Both the position numbers and the translations under genes were made by a program. DNA of 64,000 bases, from NCBI RefSeq assembly GCF_017591435.1, contig NC_059304.1, positions 25,808,826 to 25,872,825 on the forward strand, given 5' to 3'. Position 1 is the first letter of the stretch. Every line of letters starts with the position of its first letter. The DNA is from Portunus trituberculatus. Taxonomy: Eukaryota > Arthropoda > Malacostraca > Decapoda > Portunidae. The notes beneath the pieces are model-generated. The model searched no databases. It was given only the letters and a program-made list of their open reading frames with translations, and was not told the DNA's origin. Below, in pieces: positions 42,864 through 53,479 of the stretch.

Positions 42864-42990
42864 AGAGAGAGAGAGAGAGAGGGGAGGGCGGGGAATACAT
42901 AGACGGGGCGGGGATGGGAGGAGGGAGGAAGGGAGCGAAATATGGGGAGGGGGATGGAAGAGAGGGAGGGAAGGAGCAGGGGGAGGGACT
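42864..42990 (+). repeat. G-rich polypurine tract
   Basis: About 125 bp of almost pure A/G, with many runs of three or more G (GGGGCGGGGATGGGAGG, GGGGAGGGGGATGG). It is capable in principle of G-quadruplex or triplex formation. Confidence 0.85.
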
Positions 42991-43070
42991 ATGTGGGTGG
43001 AGCTTGTTACTACGTCACAGATAGTACTACGGGAAGACGCGTAGTTCACACACACACACACACACACACA

Positions 43071-44616
43071 GCAATCTGGATATTAATAAATCAATGGGGC
43101 CTGATGGCATATCTGGGAGGTTGCTAAAAGAATGTAAGGATCAATTGTTGAACCCCATATTTGATATTGTGGATACCTCCATACGAACAGGATTAGTCCC
43201 GAAAGAGTGGAAAAGAGCTGACATTGTGCCTATATATAAGAATGGTAGTAGAATGGAACCGCTAAATTATAGACCAGTATCGTTGACTAGTATATTGTGC
43301 AAGGTATGTGAAGAAGTAATTAAAGCTAAGTGGAGTGAGTATCTAGAAAGTGAAAACATTCTGAGTTGAAAGGCAATTTGTTTTCAGAAAAGGAAGATCT
43401 TGTGTATCCAATTTATTATGTTTTTATTCAAGAGTGACTGACATACTGCAACATAGAGAGGGATGGGTGGATGCTATCTACCTGGACTTGAGAAAGGTCT
43501 TTGATAAAGTACCACACAATAGACTGATGTGGAAACTAAAGATGACTGGAGGAGTAAATGATAAACTAGCAAAATGGATGGAAAATTACTTAATGGGAAG
43601 AGAAATGAGAACAGTGGTGAGAGGAAAGAAGTCCGAGTGGAAGAAGGTAACCAGTGGAGTTCCACAAGGGTCAGTGCTTGGTCCCATCATATTTTTGATT
43701 TATGTTAATGATATGCCAGTAGGAATTGACAGTTATATGAACATGTTTGCGGACGATACTAAAATTATGAGGAGAGTAAAGAATGTGGAAGCTTGTAACA
43801 AGTTACAGGAAGATCTTGATAAAATATATGAGTGGAGTAAAGAGTGGCAGATGGAATTTAATATATAGACAAGACCCATGTTATGAAAATGGGAAGAAGT
43901 AGATACAGACCAAACTGGGATTACAGACTGGGTGATGAGAAAATTAAAGAGACCAATGAGGAGAAAGACTTAGGAGTAACCGTGCAAAACACTTTGTCAC
44001 CGGAGAAACACATTAACAAGATTTTTTGGAAAACATACAACATGCTTCAAAATATTGGCCTTGCGTTCCACTACCTACGAGTAGATGAAGGAATGATGAA
44101 GAAGATATTATGTACCTTAATAAGACCCCAGTTAGAATATGCAGCTTGTGTCTGGTCACCGCATATGAAGAAAAATGTGAAGAAGGTAGAAAGGGTACAA
44201 AGGCTGGCAACAATGATGGTACCAGGACTCAGGGAGTTACACTATGAGGAAAGACTGAGGAAGCTGGGGCTGACCACATTAGAAGAGAGAAGAACAAGAG
44301 GAGACATGATAACTATGTATAAATTGGTGAACAAGGTTGACATACTGGATAGAGAGTTGATAAAGGTGACCACAAGTAATTATCTCCGAGGACATGGAAA
44401 AAAGCTAATAAAGGACATCTGTCTAAATGACGTGAGAAAATACAGTTTTCCGCATCGTAGCATTGATAAGTGGAATAAACTGAGCAGTCATGTCGTTGAC
44501 GCGGTGTGTGTCAATCAGATGAAAGAGAGATATGACAGGAATGGACAAGGAGACAGGACACAGAGAGCTTAGCTCGGGCCCTGTAATACACAAATAGGTA
44601 AATACAAATAGGTAAA
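43071..44616 (+). pseudogene. CR1/L2-like LINE RT, 5'-truncated, intact catalytic block
   Basis: It begins right after (CA)n at 43070 with the linker (INKSMGPDGISGRLLKEC). It encodes VPKEWKRADIVPIYKNG, LNYRPVSLTSIL, then a TGA at 43368 and a frame break in the FGFRKGRSC block. It continues IYLDLRKVFDKVPHNRL, SGVPQGSVLGPIIFLIYVND, MFADDTKIMRRV, a stop at 43866, then RPQLEYAACVWSPHMKK and LEERRTRGDMITMYKLV. It ends QGDRTQRA. The tail is two ACAAATAGGTAAAT units then CA. This is a separate subfamily from the 24975 copy, judged by the many amino-acid differences. Confidence 0.9.
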
Positions 44617-44642
44617 TACACACACACACACACACACACACA

Positions 44643-45074
44643 CCAGGAGGGCGTTCAGGGTCATCCTTGGGCCTGCCTACAGGTCCTACGAGGACGCCCT
44701 GACCTGCCTGAGTCTGCCGAGGCTGGCCACAAGACACCAGGAAGCCTTGGAAAAATTTGGGGAAGGACTGCTGCGTCATCCACGTCTCCGCCACCTGCTA
44801 CCACCCGACGTGCCTCCCCCTGCTCGCGCCACCCGACACCATAATCGCGTGGCGCCTTTGAGAGCACCGCGCACGGATCTGTACCGGCTCAGCGCGGTGC
44901 CCACTATTGTGCGAGCTTTAAATAAATAAGTGAATTTCTAGGTTAAGTTTATCCATAGTTAGGTTAAGCATTTTTAGTTCATTGTGGTAATGTCCCACCC
45001 CCCCCTGTACATTTTCAGTGTATTTTTTTTTACATTGCCTAATTAATAAACCGTTTATTATTATTATTATTATT

Positions 45075-45075
<1 letters not shown>
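44643..45075 (+). pseudogene. 3' end of a different LINE family
   Basis: It opens directly after CA repeats with RRAFRVILGPAYRSYEDAL, then LSLPRLATRHQEALEKFG and LLPPDVPPPARATRHH, and ends with TAA at 44928. This pattern is the C-terminus of jockey/I-related RT proteins. The 3' UTR ends with a (TTA)n tail at about 45057-45075, followed by another CA tract. Confidence 0.78.
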
Positions 45076-45076
<1 letters not shown>

Positions 45077-45116
<40 letters not shown>

Positions 45117-45235
45117 TCCAAGTGAACACGCACACACGCACGCACAGCACCGCACACATGTAAGCGCGCGCGTGTACACACACACACACACACACACACA
45201 CATTCATCCTGTCATATGCAGCCGTCACACGCATC
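45077..45235. repeat. (CA)n tracts and 5' flank of the finger-bearing retrotransposon
   Basis: CA at 45077-45111 and about 45176-45202, separated by a CACGCA-rich, GCGCGCG-containing spacer. The sequence CATTCATCCTGTCATATGC then leads to the ATG at 45236. No promoter motif is identifiable. Confidence 0.7.
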
Positions 45236-48200
45236 ATGGCTTCCGGACACTCCCCTTCAGTAGCACTACCCACCCCCGCCCACCGCCGATGCTTAGTGTG
45301 TTTGGATCCTATTTCTACGCACACCCGCGATGGAGTCACGGCGTGCCGGGCCTGCAGGGCTTTCTTCAGAAGGCAAAGTCTCCGCCCCAGTCAAGGAGCT
45401 GCTTGTCCCCGCCAAGGCGACTGCCAACAAGTTCGCCGTGGACCTGCAGCTTGCGCACCTTGCCGCCTACGCCGCTGCCTTGACGCTGGGCTCTCCGCCG
45501 ACCCAATGTCAAGCAGTCAGGAGACTTCCGAGGAAGACAGGTTCCTCTGCCACTCGTGCAATCAAGTCAACCGCCTCAAAGGAATCCTGAGATGCTCCCA
45601 ATGCGGCCGCGTCCATCACCTCTCCTGTGCCAACATCACACAAGACCAGGCTGCCGTAATCACAGTTTGGCACTGCCACAACTGCCTTCGGTCCTCCCTT
45701 CTGCAAGACGCGGTCCATGATGCAGTCCCTGCCAACGAGACTCCACCCACTGACATGGCCGCCGCATTGGCCGCCCTCAGAGCGCGAACCAGGCTTCTGC
45801 AACACGTCCCCCGCCGTCACCGCCACCGCGTTGCTTCGGATCTCGCCAGTGTCATTACAGCCGCCCTTGAGTAGGGCACTCCCCTCACTTGGTGGCGCCT
45901 ATTTTCCTATATGTTCCAAAGCCCCCTTGCCGAACCTGCCAACCCACCCCATTCCACTGAGCCAGCTCCCCAGTACAACCCTAGTGAAGCTAATGACGCC
46001 AGCACCACCACCTTCTCTCAACGTGTCCAAAAAAAATGTGCCGACGGAGACATTCGCGCTGCCCTCCATCTCTTAACGACCTCTGACACCTTCATCTCCC
46101 CCAGTGAGCAAACTGCCGATGCTCTCCGCGCCAAACATCCCCCCGCTGAAGCTAATGAGGAGCCTCCTGAGATGCCGGACCCTGACCAGCACCGCCTCAC
46201 CATCACCGAGTCCGACGTTATGGCTGCCATCAAGTCGTCCGCCCCAGGCTCTGCTGCTGGCCTAGGTGGCTTACGACTCCTCCATCTGATGCAGCTAGTA
46301 GCTAGATTCACTGCTGAGGCGGGGCAACGGCTTCTCCGCGCTTTGACCGAGCTCTGCAACGCTGCTATCGCTGGAGAATTGCCCGCCCACGCGACACAAA
46401 CATTTTACAGTGCAAGCCTCACTGCCATCAGAAAAAAGGATGGTGGCATCCGACCCATTGTGGTGGGGTCCATTTACCGAAGGTTAGCATCCAAGATTTG
46501 GCCAAACGCATGTCTTCTGCCCTTGCCCCTGAACTACAGCCTGCCCAGCTTGGCGTCGGCGTGTGCATGGGTTGTGAGGCCGCTGTCCATGCCGTGCGTG
46601 ATCATTCTGATGCGCACACCGGCTCGCCAGGCCACATCATCGTGAAGCTAGACCTCACCAACGCTTTCAACACTGTCCACAGGTCAGCAGTACTCCGTGA
46701 GGTTGTCCGCCGCTTTCCTTCTGCTGCTCCTCTAGTGTCTCAAGCCTACTCTCAGCCCTCGCCCCTCCACTTTGGCCCTACTCGCCTCTGGTCTTTCCGT
46801 GGCGTGCAACAGGGCGACCCCCTGGGCCCCATACTTTTCGCTCTCGCCCTAGACACAGCAATACGACACCTCCGTTCACCCCTCAACCTCTGGTTTCTGG
46901 ACGACGGCACACTAGCTGGGCCCAAAGATGTTGTTGCTGCAGACCTGCATAGTTTGATACCATCACTGCAGGACCTGGGCCTCACCTTAAATAAGAGCAA
47001 GTGTGAGGTAATCCATCTCGATGATCCAGGTAACACAAACACTCCAGACATGGGCCATGCAGTACCCATGGTGGATAGCGTCGCCGACAAGGCCGCCAAT
47101 CCTGGCCCCAGCAACGTCGCTGAGACCCTCGCCAACAACGCCGAGAACCCTGGCCATCACACGGACGATCCCCTTCCCACTGCCCTCCGCACATCACTCA
47201 CACGTCTGTCTATACTGGGCTCCCCTATCCACGCCCATAGCAGCGACGAGGCCCTTGGAAAAATCAAGAACACAACAAGACTCCTTATTGACAGAACATC
47301 CAACATTGGCAGCCACGCTGCCCTCTTTTTTCTTGTCGAGGTACGCAGCGGTACCGAGGGCCACATACCTACTACGCTCAGCACCTGTCCATGCAGCCAG
47401 CGAATCATTAAGAGAGATCGACGAGTTGATGCGGCATGCAATATCTCAGTGCTGCAACGTCCAGCTTGACAGCGATTCTTCTTGGACACAAGCCTCCTTG
47501 CCACTCTGTTACGGGGGCTTGGGTGTGAGACGGTTGATAGATGTAGCACTGCCAGCTTACATCGCTTCACTAGAGGCCTCCAGGGACCTGGTCTGTACCA
47601 TCAACTGCCGCCCCAACGGCGACAGACTGGATCGCTTGGACTCTGCTGTAGCGATTTTTCGTAACACCCAGTGCCCAGACCTGAACGCAGAGCTGGGGCT
47701 TCGGCAAAGGACCCTTGACGGTGCAGCCTCGCAACACCGCCTTGATGACCTCCTCAGCCATGCCAACCAGGTCGACCGCGCTCGGCTCCTCGCTGCCACA
47801 GCATCGCACAGTGGAGCCTGGCTCTCTGCTATCCCCGTAGAGAGTCTCGGCCTCCTCCTCCCCGATGATGCTGTACGAATAAATGTTGCATTGAGGCTGG
47901 GCCTGCGGGTTCAACAGCCTCACTGCTGCCGCTGTGGAGCCTTAACAGACGCCCTAGGCCACCACAGTTTGTCCTGCCAGCGGAATCCCGGACGCCTGCC
48001 ACGCCATGCTGCTCTCAACGACGTGGTGTACCGCGCCCTGGCTGCCGCTGGGATAGTGGCCACCCTTGAACCCCGAGGCCTGGATCATGGGGACGGACGC
48101 CGCCCAGACGGCATTACAGTCTTTCCCTTCAGACGAGGCAAGATGTTGATGTGGGATGCCACCTGCGTAAACACCTTCTGCAGCACCCACATTAATGACT

Positions 48201-48466
48201 GTGCCTTGGCTGCTGGGGCAGCGGCTCGCGCCGCCGAACATCGCAAGCGCCATCGCTACGAGGACCTGGCCCGGAGGTATGATTTCTCACCGCTTGCTGT
48301 GGAGACTAGCGGTGTGCTCGGGCCAGTCTTCAATGATTTACTGGATGATATTAGTAGAAGAATCACCCAACGCAGCGAGGAGCCTCGAGAGACAGGTTGG
48401 CTGCAGCAACGCATCAGCCTTGCCGTAGCGCGGGGTAACGCAGCTGCCATCTGCGGGCCCCATTAG
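45236..48466 (+). pseudogene. Non-LTR retrotransposon ORF: nuclear-receptor-type fingers, PHD, RT and restriction-like endonuclease
   Basis: This is one long frame of about 1,077 codons, broken by a TAG at 45872 and frameshifts near 46490 and 47330. Residues 19-85 have nuclear-receptor DNA-binding-domain spacing: CLVC, 14 residues, CRACRAFFRR, then C-x5-C-x9-C-x2-CRLRRCLDAGL. Residues 102-150 form a C4HC3 PHD finger (CHSC, CSQC, HHLSC, WHCHNC). The RT has KKDGGIRPIVVGSIYRRLAS, VKLDLTNAFNTVH (motif A), GVQQGDPLGPILFA (B) and WFLDDG (C, both Asp kept). The C-terminus has CCRCGALTDALGHHSLSC, a CCHC knuckle, then RPDG and MWDATCV, the PD-D core of an R2-type endonuclease. It is GC-rich compared with its surroundings. 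The RLE domain sets it apart from the AP-endonuclease LINEs here. Confidence 0.88.
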
Positions 48467-48587
48467 TTGCAGAAAGGCCCACTATAAATCATGTTTTGTA
48501 CCCATATGTATAAATAGTAAAGTTGTTTTGCCTGAGTGAATGCCTATGTATGTGCTTGTACGCATGCCACTACGTCACCATTTCTCA
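48467..48587 (+). other. 3' UTR of the finger-bearing retrotransposon and junction to the right inverted repeat
   Basis: After the TAG at 48464-48466, about 120 bp runs to the right TIR. It includes GTATAAATAGTAAAGTTG and CCACTACGTCACC; ACTACGTCAC also occurs inside the left arm at about 43008, so the last part belongs to the host TIR element. Confidence 0.55.
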
Positions 48588-48821
48588 CCACTTGTCCGTT
48601 TCTTCGTGAGGGATAAGTGACTTTCTCCTGTTTTTATAGGGAGAAGTGCCATTATTATATACTGTTGACGATTCTTGACACATTGGGATATTTGGGGAGG
48701 GTGTCAAGTACACTGTGGCAAAATTTAATGATGATATGCGCGTTCCTTACAAAGTTATTCTAGAAAAACGTGCCCTCAAACTCTCTGAAACGCTTAATAG
48801 GTAAAAATAACTAGTCTTTCC

Positions 48822-49845
48822 CAAGATGTATTAGACTAAGAGGTGAACGCACTTCAGTCTTGAAATCATTGACGTAGTGCGGGAGGCTTTTAAAACCCAG
48901 AATCGTGACGTCAGCAAGTCAACCAACTAGGACAGATTTTAATTGTGGAATATAGGTGTTCCGCATATTTCTTTTATTTGAGTGGTTATCTTTTAGCATC
49001 TTGGTTACTAAGTTTAGTAGATATAATGCCACTAACTGTATTTTACGATTCTTAGTGATTTGCAAGAAAATATGGGGATATGCCACCACCTCTACTATAT
49101 GTTTTAATTTAAACTACCACCACATACTTACAATATTTGCACCTCCAACTTAGTATTAGCTTCACCAGCATCTACTGTGATCGTTTCACAAGCAAAGCAC
49201 ATACCACTTACTTTACTAGAACATTCTTCACTAGAACCAAGATGTATTAGACTAGAACCACCACCACTTGCTTTACTAGAACCTAGCATTACCACCACCA
49301 CCACTTATTTACTACAAACACCACCACCACTTACAAAATACACAGTTTCTTATCTTTAAATGCTGGTGGATGGCCGATTCCCTGGCATCTGTGTCCTCGT
49401 GATGGCAGATTCTGATCAGGAATTGCATCCTGTTTTAAATTTCTCACAGTTCGTGGAACTGGCAAATTTAAAAGTTCGTACTTCAGATTTCATTCAATCT
49501 GGGCTGAACTAAAATGTCGTTCACAAACCACAGCATACTTAATATCAATATGGTCTGAACGGAAACACTTATGGATCCACTGTCTAGCAAGGTTATCAAT
49601 AGATGGTAATTTATGGTATCTTAGGTTGCTGTCCTTACCAGGTGTACATCCAAATACAGCGCACACTCTTGCTTTACCCATTTAACTATTAATATATACA
49701 AAGCCCGTGAAAAGTACATAATTGCTGATAAAATCTGCCACACGTGAACACACCACCACAACACTAGACGTAAACAATACACATGGTGACGTCAGCGGTT
49801 TCAATAATGCCGAAGTGCCTTCACCTCTTAGTCTAATACATCTTG
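48822..49845 (-). mobile_element. P-like (THAP) DNA element with 9-bp direct repeats
   Basis: The left end CAAGATGTATTAGACTAAGAGGTGAACGCACTTC is the inverted match of the right end GAAGTGCCTTCACCTCTTAGTCTAATACATCTTG. AGTCTTTCC lies directly outside both ends (48813-48821 and 49846-49854). The interior encodes a THAP domain on the minus strand, the DNA-binding module of P-element-type transposases, which make 7-8-bp duplications; the 9-bp match may include one chance base. An additional AAGATGTATTAGACTAGAAC motif sits internally at 49241. Confidence 0.8.
49490..49681 (-). CDS. THAP-domain protein fragment
   Basis: On the minus strand the frame reads MGKARVCAVFGCTPGKDSN, then RYHKLPSIDNLARQWIHKC and KYAVVCERHFSSAQIE. 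This is a C2CH THAP zinc finger: C-x4-C at the start and C-x2-H at the end, with the conserved proline and tryptophan between. The frame stops 64 codons after the ATG, near the domain end (about 80-90 residues are usual). No DDE/RNase-H catalytic region follows in the element. It could be a spliced first exon or a decayed remnant binding the element's own ends. Confidence 0.8.
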   Translation of the reverse strand: MGKARVCAVFGCTPGKDSNLRYHKLPSIDNLARQWIHKCFRSDHIDIKYAVVCERHFSSAQIE

Positions 49846-49854
49846 AGTCTTTCC

Positions 49855-50272
<418 letters not shown>

Positions 50273-50367
50273 GGTTTTCTGAAAGTTTGAGAGAAAATGG
50301 ACCAAAAACTAAGACGCCGGAGTATTATTTATTATTATTCATTTCGACTTTTTTCCACACTACCTAA

Positions 50368-50374
50368 ATAATAG

Positions 50375-50458
<84 letters not shown>

Positions 50459-50470
50459 TAATAATAATTA
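50368..50470. repeat. (TAC)n(TAA)n microsatellite
   Basis: A CTA/TAC run to about 50411 and then a TAA run; the change is a single-base shift in the unit. Confidence 0.95.
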
Positions 50471-50637
50471 CAGAGAGAGAGAGAAATTAACAGATGAGTG
50501 GTGGGTCGGTACTTAATCTGATAATTGGGAGTCGAACTGGCAACGTCGCACTCATGGGAATTCCAGAATGTGCCCTGCCCTGAACGGACTTCATAGGGTG
50601 GACGCACTATAGGTAAATACACCGCCGACGCCATGCT

Positions 50638-50977
50638 GACAAGGCATTTTTTTTTTTTTTTTACGGTAAGGCCTATAGCGCCTGTAGGCACACTTGAAGA
50701 GTGTATGGGAAGCGCTGTTCAGCTTCCGCCCATTAGTGGCGCGGGCAATTCTATTTATAGTGGTACCCATATTAGGGCCCATATCACCACCCAAGCTCAT
50801 CTTGAGTGTAACCATCTAGAACCTGGGTATCATGGTGACATGTAGGTAACTTTAAACCACTCGACAAATGGCAGTGTTTTAAGGCTGTACGTGGTGGGAT
50901 TCGAACCTACGCGTGGACGTCTACCCGATCCCACGCTCACCACCTTATCCACTACGCCACTGCCTCACTGACATGCT
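50638..50977 (-). repeat. tRNA-derived SINE, family 1, copy 2
   Basis: Read on the minus strand the head carries CAGTGGCGTAGTGGATAAGG (A box) and GGTTCGAATCCCACC (B box). The body matches 15489-15785 (CATGTCACCATGA, GGTACCACTATAAAT, AATGGGCGGAAGC). A poly-A tail is seen as T17 at about 50647-50663. The head is better preserved than in copy 1. Confidence 0.87.
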
Positions 50978-50989
50978 GAGCAACTCACA

Positions 50990-52620
50990 AGGAAAGTATT
51001 AACAAGGAGTTGGAGCCTGACCTATAGTCATATGTACACGGGGGTAGGGGGGCCAGAGGGTTCTCCTGTCTCCATAATAAATAAGTTTTTGGATTGTAGA
51101 GACGGAAAAATGGAAAGAGAGATGGAACTGAGTGGTGTCAGGTGTGGCCAGACGTATGACAACAAAACATATGCCATCTTGTGAGAACCCAGCAGTTTAT
51201 TGAAACACCTGTTGGACTGAGGATACTATGGACAATAACTTTTCTGGATTTAGGGACGAAAGAGGCAATATGAGGAGGTTGATCAACGTGGAAAGAAAGT
51301 TAAAGATACATGAAGTAAGTGATGTTAAGTTTAATGGACAAACAGGACAGACTGTTCACGGAAAACACAGAACTGAGATTGCGATTAGTTGAATGTGAGA
51401 AGGTTAATGTAATCAATCAAGGAGGAGATACAAGAGATAAAGAAACAAAATGATTTACTAAAAGCTATATGTCATGAATATAAAGACTCCGTAAGGAGCC
51501 TACAGAAAAAAGTTTAAGATAGAATTGAGGACAGAATAGAAATTGGATTGGGTGAAAACAAGCTGAAGGAATTATGAAATGCATGGAGTCAAGAACAGGA
51601 AAAGGAAAAAGTTAAATCTTCAGAGGTAGTAAAGAGACAAATTCAGGAAAAAACAAAAGGCGTTGTAATACAAGTAATTAAGGAAAAGAAAGATCTAGTG
51701 CGAGATACACTGGATAAAAAGAAATGTTTCGTGATTTTTTGGATGAAGGAGAAAAAATCCAAACAAGTTTATGAGAGAGCATTAGAAGAGAGAATTGGCC
51801 AAAACTATTATCAAACAGGTCCAGGACAGCACACAGGAGCGGAACCAGGAAGTGAAGGAAGTGATTAGGTTGAGAAGATACAGTAAAGGGGGTAAGAGAC
51901 CAATGAAAGTGAGAATGAGATCCCAAGTAGCAGTGGAGGAAATTATGGCTAGGAAAGATACTGAACACAAAGATTTATGATTAAAAGGAGATATGAACCT
52001 AGAGGAGAGGGAAAAAGAGAAAGTGATAAGAAATGAAGCTAAGGAAAAAAAAAAAACGAGGAAAGGACATTTGTTGCTTGACCTAGTATTCACAAAAAAA
52101 CAGAACGCCCTCCCATCATACAACACCTTAGTCCAGTGGTTCCCAACCTAGGGGTAAATTACCCCAGTGGGGTAATGACCCCATATTTTTGGGGTAATGG
52201 ATGTTTGGCATGGGATGAGGCAATCAGTTTACATTTTCATATAATTTCAATGAAGATTTCTATTAATTTTTTCTGCTTTCTATGTATGAACTAAAATTAC
52301 TTCTTTTCGTATTATAGATTTGCATTATTGTGTTGCATAGTTTCTATTTTGTCTGTTTTTGAAGTACGAAATACAGTTACTTTTTTTCCTATATTACGAG
52401 TATTTGTTCATTGGGGTAATGGATGATTGTGAAATTGTATTTTTGGGTAATCGCTGCGAAAAGGTTGGGAAACACTGCCTTAGTCCAATGAGTAGAAGTT
52501 CTCATGTGACATTAGAGATGGAAATACAGGAGAAGGATGGGATAACATACAGAAATGACTACAAAAAAGATTAAATTATACAAGGGCAGATTTAAAAAAA
52601 TTAAGAAACTTTTGTTGCTA
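50990..52620 (+). pseudogene. Decayed LINE: ORF1 and part of the endonuclease, with hAT insertion
   Basis: Broken frames give an ORF1-like coiled coil (about 51380-51700) followed by KKKCFVIFWMKEKKS, matching KKSVLIFGMKE in the full element. Then HLLLDLVFTKKQN-type endonuclease sequence (52070-52125) is interrupted by a hAT MITE and resumes SRSSHVTLEMEIQEKDGITY (52495-52560). Sequence between ORF1 and the end of the endonuclease is deleted. No RT follows. Confidence 0.65.
52134..52477. mobile_element. hAT-type MITE with 8-bp duplication
   Basis: The left end CAGTGGTTCCCAACCTAGG mirrors the right end AAGGTTGGGAAACACTG. CCTTAGTC is duplicated exactly at 52126-52133 and 52478-52485. The 8-bp duplication and CAGTGGTTCCCAA termini are typical of hAT elements. 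It is 344 bp, with no coding capacity and GGGGTAAT-rich subterminal repeats. Confidence 0.93.
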
Positions 52621-52773
52621 CATATATTAATTACCCATATGTAATTACATATACCTATATGCCATTATTCCCCACACTCAGCACAGAAATTCAACCAGCA
52701 CCTCTATATAGAGATCGTGCCTATAAAAGTACCACGTCGCCTCCGTGCGTATGCGTGCCGTGAACCACAATTG

Positions 52774-52924
<151 letters not shown>

Positions 52925-53034
52925 ATATACGGGTTCAATGAGCGGGCTGGAGAAATTGATTAGGGAGCTTAGCTTCTAACAGATGGCGTGCGGATCGCAT
53001 GTAGTAAGGGGGTGAGGGATGGGTGGGTCCATCA

Positions 53035-53420
53035 GCTGGGGAGTATGAGCGCCGTTACAAGATTCAAACAGTCAGTCAGTCATCGGAAGGAGCGCAAAGC
53101 ACATCAGCCATCGCCAGCCTCTGCCTGGGCCACACCACGCTCAGTGTTCACTTGCACCGCCTACGTCTGTCTCCTGACCCCTTCTGCCCTTGGTGTAGGA
53201 CTACCCCTAAAGCCATGGAACAATTCCTGCTTCAATTCCCTCACTTCCACTCTCAACATACGTACTGCACTACGCTCCTGGCTCTCCGCTGTGGCCATCA
53301 AAACATTTGACCTGCCCACCCTCCTGGCGGCCTCAGGTGTCCATCCCTCCTGGCAACCTGCTGTCCTTCGCCTTACTTGTGCCTTCTTGAGGAAGATGGG
53401 CCAGCTACCACGCCTGTGAT
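53035..53420 (+). pseudogene. C-terminal part of an I/R1-type LINE
   Basis: Frames give RLGHTTLSVHLHRLRLSPDP, FCPWCRTTPKAMEQFLLQFP, then (shifted) TFDLPTLLAASGVHPSWQP and CAFLRKMGQLPRL with a TGA at 53417. A cysteine knuckle (CPWC...H..LLxFP) after an RNase H-like region and the ending FLRKxGQLPRL is a conserved tail of one LINE group. It is 5'-truncated. The 3' UTR is CCCAGGGCTTATAAGGATCC. Confidence 0.7.
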
Positions 53421-53479
53421 ACCCACACAGGACTACCCCAGGGCTTATAAGGATCCAAAAGAGGCCACAAAGATCTATG

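Larger units (their letters stand above)
42654..48797. mobile_element. 6.1-kb unit with ~210-bp terminal inverted repeats
   Basis: 42654-42863 and 48588-48797 are inverted copies agreeing at roughly 93% by eye. The left begins CTAAGCGTTTCAGAGAGTTTG and the right ends AAACTCTCTGAAACGCTTAA. TA lies outside both ends (42652-42653 and 48798-48799). Removing the unit restores the LINE tail. Inside are a polypurine tract, two LINE pieces and the nuclear-receptor-finger retrotransposon. No transposase of its own is seen. It is either a long-TIR MITE later filled by retroelements, or a composite unit. Superfamily unknown. Confidence 0.82.

Noticed and set aside
45330..45590. Overlapping 86-codon and opposite-strand frames over the finger region (also 45509-45826 and 46752-47138 minus)
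   Set aside because: Shadows of the GC-rich retrotransposon frame; the cysteine patterns are in the 45236 frame only.
45236..45874. An independent host nuclear receptor gene ending at the TAG
   Set aside because: No ligand-binding domain follows; the next frame is in phase with it after the single TAG and leads straight into RT, so one interrupted retrotransposon frame is simpler. It remains the main alternative to test.
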